Made by a program: the position numbers and the translations under genes. The notes below the pieces were generated by a model. It did not search any database. It saw only the letters and a list, made by a program, of their open reading frames with translations, and was not told the DNA's origin. A DNA stretch of 64,000 bases from Erigeron canadensis (taxonomy: Eukaryota; Streptophyta; Magnoliopsida; Asterales; Asteraceae): contig NC_057763.1 in assembly GCF_010389155.1 (NCBI RefSeq), positions 47,474,645-47,538,644 of the forward strand. Reading direction: 5' to 3'. This document shows positions 47,301 to 58,869 of the stretch, in pieces (position 1 is the first letter of the stretch; each line of letters starts with the position of its first letter).

Positions 47301-50300
47301 CACTCCTAAACAGCGCTGTCCATAATATCCTAGGCTCACGATGGAGTTAATAATAGTGTGATAGTCTAAAGCACGACTAAAGCAGGCCATAGATCTAATA
47401 AATAATAAGTACTAGGTATAATATAGATAAATGTACATATATAGGTGGATCAATATGGCCATCGAAAAGCTATAACAATATACGTCAATAAGAACGAAAG
47501 AACGATATAAAAGTACAAGTCATGCTAATCACCCCGTATTTTATAAAAGGTTTGAATAAAGGGGGCTATGAACTCACCTTTTGAAGATGACCTGAGATCA
47601 AATGAAGTATGCACAGGATGGTAGTTAACTCCTACGAACGGCTAAACCTAACGATACAATCATATCGATTAGGAACACGTTCTAGAGTGAAACCCTATAC
47701 TTAACTGTTAATGTCTTAAGGAATGCCATGATGTCTTTAAGTATTTTATTTATGAATTATTAGCATGTACTTTACTTATAATGTCCAGTGTTAATTTAGT
47801 AGGTTATATAAGCTTGATTAAAATGTACATATTTGTTTTTCTAAATTTTCCATCAGTTTGACCAGATTTGACTGGGTTGACCACAGTTGACTGGTTTGAC
47901 CAGATTTGACCACCAATAACTAGCTCTATTACGAAATTTATTTTGACCTTACGTGATTTTAACAATCTCACAATAAAAACTTAGAATTTTGGTTTCTTGT
48001 TATCAAACTTCCTAACATCATACTGTTGAGTGTTTACTTGGCAATTTAATGAACATATGTCCTTAATTTGCTGTCCAAAAATCCCAGCCAACATGTGGGT
48101 TTGTTATAGTCTCAAAACTTTGTTAAAATATATCTTTTCATCCATGTTTATGTGGTCCTTGGTTATACCCACTTATTATCAAAGTACTCTTTTATTTTTC
48201 TTTCACATGTTGACATACATATACAAGTGCAAGTACATGTAGGCAAATTGTATATGATAGTATCAGGAGATTAATAAGTTGGCTCCATCAAAACATTATA
48301 TCTTAAGGATTCATATTTGCTAGTATACTCATTCAAGATTTCAATTTTTGGCATAAAGCCGATTTATTCATTGAATAATCCTTGTTCTTAATATTACATA
48401 GATACATATGTACCCATAAAAGAGACTTATTTTCAACCCATTCTTTATCCTTCCTGTAAACTAGTGATATACATATATATATATATATATATTTGTATAT
48501 ATAACATTAGTTTATAAAGAGGTTTAACCAACAACCTTTGAAGATCAGCAACAAATAGAATGAAGGCTGAAGGAGAGCTGTTTGAACGGTAGAAACGAAG
48601 TTGAACAAGATGGTTACACCTAAACAAAAATCAAGATTTACTATCACTCTTGATATTTAAAGTTGATGGGTCATCCAAAAATAAAGATGCATGTGTTTAG
48701 AAAAACGATCATCTGTAAAATAAAAGAAAGAGGGTATGTTTAACAACCTTAGATACTCCAAATGAAGCTGATTTGTGGCTGTTGTGAGTTGATTGAGCTG
48801 TTCCCAGCCCCAAAATTGAGTAGTAGGCGTGTATATCTGATGAGGATCGATTTTCTTGCAAGATTGCGATATTATTTAGTTGTTATATGATTGTTACTAA
48901 TTTATTATTGAAAGTTTGAGGGTGTTTTTTTTTTTCTTCCCTTTTTGTGCTACTAGCCGAATGATACACATATATATAAAGAAGAATATGGTTCCTTCCT
49001 GATGAAGCATAGAAATAGGGAGTAGTTGGTGAATTATATATATATCTACTAGAAGTACAAGAATAGTGTAGTACTAATGAGAAGTAGTACTATTTTATAA
49101 AAAGAAAATAAAATGGACGGTTTGGCTTGCAATTGTTTTGTTTAATTTTCTATTTTATTTTATACTTTGTTTTATTGGGCAAATATTTTAGTGAGTGTTG
49201 TATATATTTAGTTTGTATATAGTCTTGACACTAGTAAATTTAATTTATAAGTGATAATAGTTTATATAATTTTTACAATCATACTTAGTTGTATCTTAGT
49301 TATATTTGTTTGATTAAACTTGTAGTTAATTATTAAAATGATCTTTGTCAAGGCTTGAATACAATTATGCCATTCAACGTCTTTTTTTTGAACTATTATA
49401 TTATATGAACTTTAGATAGGCATTTCTTCATACATATGATAAGTCGTTCAAGTTTAGATACAAAATGATGGATTCTAGAACGGACCTTGAGACTAAAATT
49501 TTGACGGGTGTCACATTCTTCCCCAGTTGAAAAGAATTCGTCCCGAATTCTAATTCATTTATTGGAGAAAAGGTATGGATATTTAGTCTTCATGAAATCC
49601 TTGCGCTCCCAAGTGATCGCAGGTCCATGTTTTGAATTCCAACGTACTTTGACAAGACGAATTTTACTTCTACGAAGCTGTTTAGTTCCCTCATCTAGGA
49701 TTTTGATAGGTTCTTCAATAGTCTGTAACGTCTTGTCTATATGAATTTCATCCGGAGGAATGACCGTCGTGTCATCGGACCAACACTTCTTAAGATTTGA
49801 AACATGGAAAACATCGTGTATATTTCCTAGTTCGGTTGGCAACCTAAGTCGGTACGCGACCGGACCAATGCGTTGTACGATTTCATAAGGCCCGATGTAT
49901 CGAGGAGCTAGTTTTCCTCTCTTGCCAAATCTAACGGTGCCTTTCCATGGTGACACCTTCAAAAGTACTTTATCACCAACATTAAACTCTAAAGGTCTAC
50001 GACGATTATCGGCATAACTTTTCTGACGATCACTCGCCCCCTTTAGTTGCTCCTTTATGACAGCGATTTTATCTGTTGTCTCTTGCACAAAGTCAAGCTT
50101 CATTAATTTCCCTTCCCCAGATTCTGACCAACATAAGGGTGTTCGACATTCACGTCCATATAAAGCTTCGAATGGTAGCTGTTATTGTACGAAAACTCTA
50201 CCAATGGTAAATGTACATCCCAGTTTCCTCCAAAATCAATAACACATGCCCGCAACATATCTTCCAAAGTTTGTATTGTTCTTTCACTCTGTCCGTTAGA

Positions 50301-53300
50301 TTGCGGGTGATAAGCTGTACTGAGACTTAATTGGGTGCCTAAAGCCTCATGCAAATACTCCCAGAATCGGGAAGTAAATTTGGTAGCTCTGTCTAATACA
50401 ATTGACAGAGGAACACCATGTTTTGACACAATCTCTTTCACGTACAACCTCATACGTCTCCATATTGAAATTTTCTCTGACCGGAATGAAATGGGCAGAT
50501 TTCGTCAATACAATGACCCATATTGAATCATGTCTTTCAAAGGTACGGGGCAACTTTGTGACGAAATCTATAGTAATATGGTCCCACTTCCATTCTGGTA
50601 TTTCAAGTTGCTTAAGTAATCCTGGTGGCTTTTGGTGCTCGGCTTTGACCTTAGAACAAGTTAAGCATTTACTAACATACTCAGCCACATCACGCTTCAT
50701 CCCTGGCCACCAAAATTTGTTACTTAAGTTCCTATACATCCTATCCGATCCAGGATGAATTGAATATCTTGATCGGTGAACTTCCTTCAATAACAACTCT
50801 CTCAAGTTGTTGACTCTTGGAATCCATACTCGGCCATTGAGTTGTCGAATTCCATCCTTGTCAACCTCAAAGTGCATATCGGCATTAAAAAGGGCTTCTT
50901 TCTTTATGTTCTCTGGTTTCATAGCGTCATTTTGATCATCTAGGACACGATCTCTTAAAGTTGAACCGAGCCATCCGCTAGTAGTCTGAAGTACAGTCAA
51001 CTTAACCCTTTCTTTCCGACTTAAAGCATCTGCAACAACATTAGCCTTGCCAGGGTGGTATTTAATTTCACAGTCATAATCACTTAGCAATTCCACCCAT
51101 CGTCTTTGTCTCATATTGAGCATCTTTTGATTGAGAATATATTGGAGACTTTTATGATCAGTGTAGACGGTACACTTTGTGCCATAAAGGTAGTGTCTCC
51201 AAATTTTAAGAGCAAAAACAACAGCTCCAAGTTCAAGATCATGTGTCGTATAATTCTTTTCGTGAATTTTTAATTGCCTTGAAGCATATGCAATGACCTT
51301 TCCATTCTGCATCAACACACAACCAAGTCCAAGAGCAAAAACAACAGTTCCAAGTTCAAGATCATGTGTCGTATAATTCTTTTCGTGAATTTTTAATTGC
51401 CTTGAAGCATATGCAATGACCTTTCCATTCTGCATCAACACACAACCAAGTCCAAGAGCAAAATTTTAAGAGCAAAAACAACAGCTCCAAGTTCAAGATC
51501 ATGTGTCGTATAATTCTTTTCGTGAATTTTTAATTGCCTTGAAGCATATGCAATGACCTTTCCATTCTGCATCAACACACAACCAAGTCCTTGGTGAGAC
51601 GCATCACAATACACGACGAAATTCCCGTTTCCATCTAGTAACGTCAAAATTGGAGCATTATATAATCTATGCTTCAAAGTTTGAAACGCTTGCTCCTGCT
51701 TCTCGCCCCAAATGAACTCTCTAGACTTTTAAGTTAGTTGAGTTAGAGGCAATGCAATCTTGGAGAAATTTTCAATGAATCGTCGATAATATCCAGCCAG
51801 TCCTAGGAAGCTTCGCACCTCTGAGGGCGTTTTTGGTGCTTCCCATTTCTTGACTGCTTCAACTTTCGCTGGATCAACGTGTATACCCTTCTCATTCACA
51901 ACATGCCCTAAGAATTGAACTTCACGGAGCCAAAATTCACATTTTGAGAACTTAGCATATAATTTTTCATTCTTCGGCATTTCAAGAATAGTTCTCAAAT
52001 GGTTTTCATGAATGCCTTTTCTTTTTGAATATATGAGAATATCATTAATAAAGACAATCACAAACTTATCAAGATAAGGACGACAAACCCTATTCATTAA
52101 GTCCATGAATACAGCCGGTGCGTTGGTAAGACCAAACGGCATAACGAGAAACTCGTAATGTCCATAACGAGTTCTAAAGGCTGTTTTCGGGATGTCATCA
52201 TCATTTACCCTCATCTGGTGGTATCCAGATCGAAGATCGATCTTGGAAAATACGTAGCTCCTTGTAGTTGATCAAACAAATCGTCGATACGAGGTAAAGT
52301 TTATCGGTTCTTTACTGTGAGTTTATTCAACTCACGGTAATCGATGCACATTCTCATCGTTCCATCTTTCTTTTTAACAAAAAGGATCGGTGCACCCCAT
52401 GGTGATGAACTCGGTCGTATGAATCCTTTACTCAAGCTTAGGTGTGGAACACTCACACATTGTTTTTTTAATCCATAAAATTCATGGGGGCCCAAGCATT
52501 TAGTCATTAATAAAAAAATATAAGGCTGTTAGGTACCTAAGCTTAGGTGTGGAACACTCACATATTGTTTTTTTAATCCATAAAATGCATCCCCCATGTG
52601 ATTTAATTAAAATTCAACAAATATTAAAAAAATAGTATGTGGGGGGTTCCACACCTAAACTTAGGTGTCTGACAACCTTTTATTCACTTTTCCCATATAT
52701 ATATTATAAACAATTAACCCATTAGATGTGAGTGTTTGTCCCCACGCGATTCACAAAATGATGATCGGCTCCCTTCGTCTTAAACTCCTCCAATCACCAA
52801 AAGAAATTGGAATGCTTGCCCTAATAAAACTACCAGTATGATAATTTCGTAAGATGGCTTATCTAACCTGATGTTGAATTAGACAGAGCATCTAAAGTAA
52901 TTAGGCTTAAGACAGAGCATCATATGAAATTTTGCTTTGGCTGCTTTATGCAGGTCAAGATATATGTGAATGAGGTATGAATATCGCTAACACTAATAGC
53001 AATGCTATTTGCAGTGGTATGCTTGTTCAAGATCCTAATAAACGTAACGATGTGGATGAAATATTCAACCAGGCCAGGCAACTAGGTGGTGTCGAAGGAC
53101 CCATGGAAAATCTTCGTCCTTCAAGCTCAAGAAGTTTTACTGGCACCGGAAGGTTACTTAGTGGGGAGCCAGTGCCATCTCCGGCTGCTCCGGAACAACC
53201 TCAGAATGTTGTCCACAACATTGTTTTTTGGAGAAACGGTTTCACTGTAAACGATGGACCTTTGAGGAGGTTGGATGATCCTGAAAATGCACCTTTTCTC

Positions 53301-54881
53301 GAGGTAAACAAAAAATTTGAGTTTTTCTGCTGAGTGTTTTATTGCTTATGTTATAAGGGGCCCTGCTTGCATTAGAGGTGGTTCTATTTTCCTTAAAATG
53401 GGTCAAATCGGGCTATATTTTTATGATTTTATCTCCATTTTCCTCAAAATTAACAAAATAAAACCTAAGATGAATTGGTTCAGCTGATTGAAAGTCGCTT
53501 CAACTACATTCAAAATTATAACCTGCTAGTCTAGCTTGGCTCTAAAAATGGAGAAAGATTTCAATCCCTAGCAGAACAGACAAGGAATCTGATTTTATAG
53601 AAAAATTCTTATGTGAAGCTTGAATCTGATGGTTGGGCCACCATCTAGAAAAGAAAAAAAAATTGGGGGTTGGGGTAAGGGGGGGGGGGGGGGGGGGTTG
53701 GGTGGTCTGGCATCACAGGTGAATCAGCATTTTTACAATGCCAACGCTATATTCAAAGAACTTATATTAATTGAATAGAAAGGTTAATAATGGTTAATTC
53801 TTTAAGTTTATGGTGTTGAAACTCAAACTCTCAAAGAATTAAACCATTATTAACCCTATTGATATAATTGTTTGGTTTACAAAGTGAACAGAAGGGTTAA
53901 TGGATCAGCCTAGACCAAAAAGTTCCTTTTTTGATCTGTTATATATCACATGAATGTTCCACTTATAGCCTGCTTATTATATCTCTGACAATTTTTTGGT
54001 TCTTGCCTATTATAACATTTGGGCAATCCTTGTGCAGAGCATCAGGAAATCTGAGTGTCCGAGAGAGCTTGAGCCTGCGGATAGAAGGTCCTCGGTTCAT
54101 GTCAATCTGATAAGGAGGGACGAGAACCGTCCTGTGAGTATCCTTCTTCCTCCAGTGTTTTTTTTCTATGGTTGTTAACTCTGACGTTACTACTAAAAAG
54201 ACATTGTATTTAGAATTTACTAAATATGAGTGAGATAAAGTAGGAATATGAGCGTAAAGTATGGTTGAAGAGTGAATTGGGTTAATATAAGTTTTTAAAT
54301 ATCTTTGTAATTAAAATAGCCATAATATGTTGTTAAGGATAGCCCTAACCCCTAAGGGTTATTGTTAGCAAAATCTTTGTCTATGTTGAAGTTTTTGTGT
54401 TTAGGGTATTCCTTCATTTAATTTCGCATAATACTTTGTTTCACATGACTTTTTAGTCTGCTTGCCTGAAATCAGCAATGAGAACTTTCAAATCTTTGTT
54501 TGCTTGTAGGAGCCACAGGTGGCAGCCCAAGTTGCATTTCAAGGTGTCGGAAGAACCTTAGGCAGGAATTCCGAGGAAGCAACACTTGATGCAAATACTT
54601 CAAATGCTGTTGCCACCTCTTCTGAAGGTCTTGTTTTGGACACCACCTTACCTACAACCTCGATTCAGCTACGATTAGCTGATGGCACCAGGATGATTGC
54701 TCACTTCAACTACCATCACACTGTGGCTGATATTCGAACCTTTATTAATGCATCTAGGCCTGATGGCCCAAGGTCTTATCAGCTACAGACAGTTGGGTTC
54801 CCACCCAAGCCACTCACCGATCCAAACCAAACCATTGAGCAGGCGGGCCTTGCCAACTCTGTTGTCATCCAGAAAATCTGA
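41400..54881 (+). CDS. Plant UBX domain-containing protein, p47-like (PUX3/PUX4 type)
   Basis: Four exons: 41400-41554, 53015-53303, 54038-54133, 54510-54881; 912 bp, 303 residues, with frame kept at every GT-AG junction. The N-terminus has [13 protein letters not shown] and [19 protein letters not shown], the usual p47 linker blocks. Residues about 117-180 form a SEP domain ([17 protein letters not shown], then [13 protein letters not shown]). Residues about 227-303 form a UBX domain (beta-grasp) with [14 protein letters not shown] and a VGFPPKPL loop; the Phe-Pro dipeptide in that loop is the usual contact with the Cdc48/p97 N-domain. The family acts as cofactors that recruit or tune Cdc48. 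A UBA domain is absent, as in the short PUX3/PUX4 forms. Intron 1 is 11,460 bp and full of transposons; splicing across it must work for expression. Confidence 0.92.
41861..41995. mobile_element. Small MITE in PUX intron 1
   Basis: 135 bp with inverted ends: GGTAAGTTTCATGTGAGAAC at left, and at right the reverse complement of 'aagttcatgtgagaacc'. It is flanked by TA-rich and CA-rich microsatellites. It shares a TGAGAAC motif with the larger element that starts at 42031. Confidence 0.6.
42947..43128 (+). repeat. 91-bp tandem duplication
   Basis: Two copies, 42947-43037 and 43038-43128, beginning CAAAAACACAGGTGATCAAA, identical apart from about one base. The near-identity indicates a recent local duplication. 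Confidence 0.9.
43200..44460. repeat. Cluster of CACATGTG / CACATATG motifs
   Basis: About twenty palindromic or near-palindromic ACACATGTG, ACATATGT and CACATGTG words lie on both strands in about 1.3 kb, far above the local background. There are also four copies of 'taaccgggtta'-like or 'aacc(a/g)ggttaa' palindromes (44031-44155). It looks like subterminal binding-site repeats of a transposon. Confidence 0.55.
44495..44739 (-). CDS. Possible small two-exon frame inside the 3.1-kb element
   Basis: On the minus strand an ATG at 44739 begins MTKNNK, with a GT donor after 44721. An AG acceptor precedes 44596, and the frame continues as a basic then acidic stretch ([25 protein letters not shown]) to a GT donor after 44495. 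Splice phases agree over 40 codons. I recognise no family, and the next exon is not found. It could be a piece of a transposon-encoded or captured gene, or chance. Upstream sequence on this strand (44760-44940) looks like a transcribed leader. Confidence 0.25.
45151..45494. mobile_element. Foldback element, about 344 bp, arms about 160 bp
   Basis: It begins AGGGGTGAGATATTTTGAGA and ends with the inverse (ends TTTTTCCCCT). The arms pair over nearly the whole length, including 'ctactacgatatacaagact' and 'aaaaacactaagactttcc' and GGGCCCAC. The centre holds repeated TTACACATGTGTAA words. It is flanked by (TA)n. A fragment of a relative is at about 21404. Confidence 0.8.
45503..46020. mobile_element. 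MITE with about 55-bp TIRs and a GC-rich centre
   Basis: The left arm (45503-45558: AGTAGAGATCCAAAGAGAAG) and inverted right arm (about 45965-46020: GGATAGAGATCAAATGAGAA) pair with mismatches. Both are flanked by (TA)n. The centre has two GGGCT(T/A)CGCCCTT hairpins (45773-45786, 45836-45850), unusually GC-rich for this intron. Confidence 0.65.
46021..46721. other. PUX intron 1 sequence between transposons
   Basis: Opens with (TA)n at 46021-46043. The rest has no coding character and no repeat structure that I can define; it may be remaining original intron or an old degraded retroelement. Confidence 0.4.
46722..49515 (-). mobile_element. 3' LTR of the intronic chromovirus, 2794 bp
   Basis: On the minus strand it starts TGTGACACCCGTC, directly after a purine-rich GGGGAAGAA, and ends TTTAGCAGGGTGTGACA, so ends are inverted TGTGACACCC/GGGTGTGACA. 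The end sequence 'ttccgcyttag' matches the giant solo LTR at 3393-7641. The left flank is TATAT. Confidence 0.75.
49555..52432 (-). pseudogene. Chromovirus pol remnant: RT, RNase H, integrase, chromodomain-like end
   Basis: RT begins at [14 protein letters not shown] and continues over [12 protein letters not shown], a stop at 52301, a lost base near 52256, then [12 protein letters not shown] sequence and MPFGLTNAP. The catalytic FxDD motif reads FIND (52044-52046 codes Asn). A stop at 51729 follows. RNase H ([20 protein letters not shown]) is triplicated in part. Integrase has the zinc-binding [10 protein letters not shown]...CLTC region and the core; frameshifts occur near 50450 and 50130. 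The end [19 protein letters not shown] to KYPYLF is typical for chromodomain-bearing integrases. Not functional. Confidence 0.85.
51208..51590 (-). repeat. 123-bp triplication within RNase H
   Basis: Three copies at 51208-51330, 51331-51453 and 51468-51590. The first two are directly joined (41 codons each, frame kept); a 14-base partial copy separates the third. The copies are almost identical, so the duplication is much younger than the element's stop mutations would suggest. Confidence 0.9.
52434..52490 (+). repeat. Partial copy of the adjacent MITE
   Basis: Starts AAGCTTAGGTGTGGAACACT and runs about 55 bp parallel to the left part of the MITE at 52523-52676, then diverges after 'catggggg'. 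It marks the break in the chromovirus pol. Confidence 0.65.
52523..52676. mobile_element. MITE with 32-bp TIRs at the chromovirus edge
   Basis: The left end GGCTGTTAGGTACCTAAGCT and the inverted right end GGTTGTCAGACACCTAAGTT continue together into TTAGGTGTGGAAC; about 32 bp pair with five or six mismatches. About 154 bp, no coding. Confidence 0.65.
53679..53697 (+). repeat. G19 homopolymer in PUX intron 2
   Basis: Nineteen G in a row, with TTGGGGGTTGGGGTAA before and TTGGGTGG after, making a strong G-quadruplex candidate on the transcribed (RNA-like) strand of intron 2. The exact length is likely uncertain. Confidence 0.85.
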
Positions 54882-57852
54882 AAAATGATTACTAAAACTT
54901 GAGTAATGTGCGTTTTGATTTGCAAACCAGGCATTTCAGTTATATCATTAGAACTCTTGTTTAAGATAAGCATAAGGGTTGTATAAATTTTAGATTTATA
55001 AATTAAACTCTGTACGTGGATTACCTACCTACCTGCTCTGCAAACATTTTCAAAATGATCACCGAGTACTTTTTTTCTCATACACCCTAGTAATTTGATG
55101 GTCACCGTGTCTTCTTTAAATTACTGTTGGAGTGATTATTGAACGTGCTCAGGTTTGAACCATAATGATCATTTATCACATTCTAAGGAAGATACATATG
55201 TAAACCCTGAAGGTGATGAAAGCTTTAAAGATTTGTGTCTGACAGATCGATTAGTGTCAGCTTCCAAACCCCCGTCTAACAAAGGACGTTTCTTATTTCT
55301 TTTCTAAAAAACCTTGTGTATTCCAGAGTGAATAATGCAAGCTTGATTTCTGCCGTCCATTATAAGACTTAGACGACATCTCGTTATTGACATAGTTTTC
55401 GACGCCAACATAGGTTTGGGGATTTGGATTCTAAAGATAGATATGATAGGTTTAAGATTAGCTTTTTACGAGTATATCTATCTATAATCATGTATATATA
55501 CTCTTTATCAAAGGGCACAACCACCTTTCCCTTTTTATATCACCTCTATTGTATTTTTTCCATCCTGGATTGTGTATCAAAAATTACCAACGTCATTGCC
55601 ACCATCACCACCAGTTGTCATGCCACCACCCGTCACTGTCCCGGCCACCAGTATCATCACACCGTCGTTGCCACTATCGCATCGTATTGGCCTATTGCGT
55701 AGGTGTCCCTCAATCTATATCTATAAATTATATACCTAAACCGGTAGTCTTTGACCGACCTTCTCTTTATTAACCAAACTTTTAGCTTACAGATTTAAAT
55801 TATAATTCATATTAAAACATTCACCCCGCCCTCATTTAAAAATTTTTTAAAAAGTTAAACCACCTAACTTGTTCATCATCTATAACAACTCAAATTGGTC
55901 TATATAAAAAGTACCTTTAATTAACTAACTTACAACATTAACGTCATTGTACATCAATAACATACATTACGTGTTGCTACCACCATCAATCACCATTATT
56001 ATCACGTGTCATCGCCATCACCACATTGTCGCTGCTATCATGGACATTTATTTAGTCTAAGATATAGATAGATAGATAGGTAGATAGATAGATATATGAT
56101 ATCCCAGTGGCAGAACCAGGTTTGCAGTCTGGGGTCGCCAAACAGTTTTCATGATATAAGTGTAGAATTATACTACAAATTTTAAATTATACCAGTCTGG
56201 GGTTGCCAGTTACCTTTAAACTAGAAAAATATATAAAAATAGCACATACAAAATAGAGTTTTATAAAAATTGTGTGGTTGTTATGGCCACCACGGATATC
56301 CCATAACATGAAAATTTTAACTAGACGTGTAAAGATATATTATGTCTGCCATGGGGTTCGTACCTTTGGCCTTGCATACTTGGAGTGAGACAATTGCCAC
56401 AAAAAGATAAGCATCCATCTCACATATAGCAAACCTGTATTAAACTAAATCCATCCATAGTGTGCTCTGATTTAGACAACTTCCATATAAAAATTTGTTG
56501 TCGGCCAAAGGAAACATATTTTGGAATAAATTGCATTTCAAAAGAATTTACCTTTGCATAAATTAAGTTTATACCATCTTATCTTGAAAACATTAGTCCG
56601 TCCAGAGAGATAAGTGATGCTTATTTTGTCATCCATTTATCGATCTATCTGGTTTATTTGCATTGGATGTCCATTATATCTAAAGACTAAAGGTAAACAA
56701 TGCGCGTATAGTAAAATCAGGAACATAGTCGACTTATTAAAGAAAAAAACTGCCCAGTGTCGTTTTTTGTGGGTTTTGAGCCTCAATACCTCGACATTGT
56801 ATGAGAAAGACTAAAATGTAAGCGAACCTTTCCTCTATATAAGTAAAAAGACTGCTTCCATTTTCTACCTAAATGGTAAAATGTATATAAAGTATCTATA
56901 TAATATAAGTCCGACTACATAGTGAGGTGTATATAAAGTTTGCACAATGTCTATTAAGGATTGAGATCCTCTAAGTTAATACCAACTTCACTAATAAAGT
57001 TTGATAGATAATCTTGACAATTAAATTAAAATCAAAGCTCAAAATTTAAAAATATATTTTAAATTTTGTTTTTTAAATTTTGAGCTTTAATTTTAATCCA
57101 AAAATTAAAATGCTTTCTAACTTTAATTTAGTTGTAAAGTTAAAACTAGCAAAATATAAAAGAGACTATGCCAATATATCCATATTGCTTGTCATATTTA
57201 TCCAATACCTCAATACAAGACATGTTTAATGGTGTTCGAATGAATACAAGCTCAATACAGAGGTCGTATTGGACATTAGGAATGCTTTTATTTTCAACAA
57301 TCTATTTAAACGTTATGTTTGAATTTTAAGATGATAAAGTGTTGTTTTCATTGTAACGACAAATTATTTTTGATTTTAAATATGAAAACACCGTAAGAAC
57401 ATTAAAAACATTTATTTTGATGCATATATAAGTTCACATAGCTAATATAGTGTATAAATAATAATCATTATTTGTACTCATCTCTAGCAAGTGAAACCTC
57501 ATCAAGATGCTAAAATTTTTTTATGTATCGATGAAAACTCAAAATCTTTCTTTACGAGTATCGGGCCGGATGTGAAATGGTTTAACAACATTTTTGCGGG
57601 TTTGGATCTAGTGACGGTTTTAAATGTAAACCCCTATACTTGAAACCTACCTCTATGCCATATACTGAACTCGTATATATCTATTTTAATGGAATCGCAT
57701 AAATATTTGTAATAAGTAAACAAATTTCAGATAGAATTATCGATCCCCAATTACTTATAATAAAACTTGTTATCTAACAGTTTGCGAGTAAATTGTAACT
57801 GTGTTCCGAAGATGAAATTGGACCTATGTATATAAATTGGACCTATTTACTG
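54882..57852. other. PUX 3' flank and intergenic DNA
   Basis: The PUX 3' UTR should lie in the first few hundred bases. 55590-55690 and 55970-56040 carry CCACCA/CATCACC-rich tails like those of the mini-Helitrons. (GATA)n-like repeats occupy 56063-56095. 56105-56140 has an 'agtggcagaaccagg' phrase frequent at ends of degraded plant DNA transposons. 56965-57140 is an imperfect palindrome similar in type to 21008-21178. No gene is supported. Confidence 0.45.
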
Positions 57853-58064
57853 AAATGGTACCTGGATTATTCACCATATTACTAGTTTCATTCCTATAAC
57901 TTTAAAATTACTTTCATCATACCCCAATTTATCAATTCTCCACTCGGACGATACCTGACCTGACGGGCGTCAGTTTGGCCGTTAAGTTGGGGTATGACTA
58001 CCGTAAATTTTAAAGTTTTAGGTATGAAACTAGTAATATGGTGGATAGTCCAGATATCATTTAT
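57853..58064. mobile_element. Foldback MITE, arms about 75 bp
   Basis: The left arm ('aaatggtacctggattattc', 'accatattactagtttcat') and right arm pair inverted, closing around 'cataccccaa...ttggggtatg'. About 212 bp, no coding. It borders the next inverted repeat almost directly. Confidence 0.7.
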
Positions 58065-58065
58065 G

Positions 58066-58787
58066 TAATTATTATTATTATTATTATTATGGTTGTTGTT
58101 GTTATTGTTGTTTTAATTACACAAAGTACATTGATATTTTTTTTTTAATATTTATATTTATTTTATAAAAGAATACTTTATTTTTATAAAAAATTATTGT
58201 AAATATTTTATTTTTTATTAAAAACAACTAATATTTCAAAAACTATTATTTATAAAATTTATTTTTTAATAAAATAATATTTTCTTTTATAAAAGATCAT
58301 TTTTAGTACAAAGTTTTTATTTTTATAAAAAATATTTTTCAATCTTCTTTTTTAAAGGGGTGAACCGGAAAGAATATCATAATTTCTTGTATTGTATTAG
58401 TACCTGTACAACTACCATGTAAGGTTTGAATCAGCTCAAAACAGATTTAATCAACTCCATGTGGTGGTATCTATTCAAGACTTCACGTTCATTTATCAAT
58501 GCTTTACATGAAATTAATGTACTGCTTCCGATTTACTTATTTTTTTTAAATAAAAAATAAATAAATAAGAAATAAACAAAATCATCATGGATCTATAATT
58601 TGATTGATTAATAGTTTTTAATAAAAAAACTAAATATTTACAATATTTTTTATAAAAATAAAGTATTTTTTTATAAAATAAAAGTAAATATTTACAAAAA
58701 ATATCAATGTACTTTTTAAAATTATTTATTCTTAAATAATACTTTGTGTAATTAACAACAACAACAACACAACCATAATAAATAATA

Positions 58788-58819
<32 letters not shown>

Positions 58820-58835
58820 TAATAATAATATAATA

Positions 58836-58869
<34 letters not shown>

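Larger units (their letters stand above)
46722..52432 (-). mobile_element. 5'-truncated Ty3/gypsy chromovirus in PUX intron 1
   Basis: Reading leftwards: partial reverse transcriptase, RNase H, integrase with chromodomain-like tail, polypurine tract and a 2794-bp 3' LTR (46722-49515). Gag, protease, primer-binding site and the 5' LTR are missing; the right end stops inside RT at about 52432, where it abuts MITE sequence. Hence no target duplication can be tested. It is opposite in direction to the PUX gene. The order RT-RNase H-integrase with a C-terminal chromodomain-like segment is the chromovirus plan (Tekay/Del-like, inferred). Confidence 0.8.
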
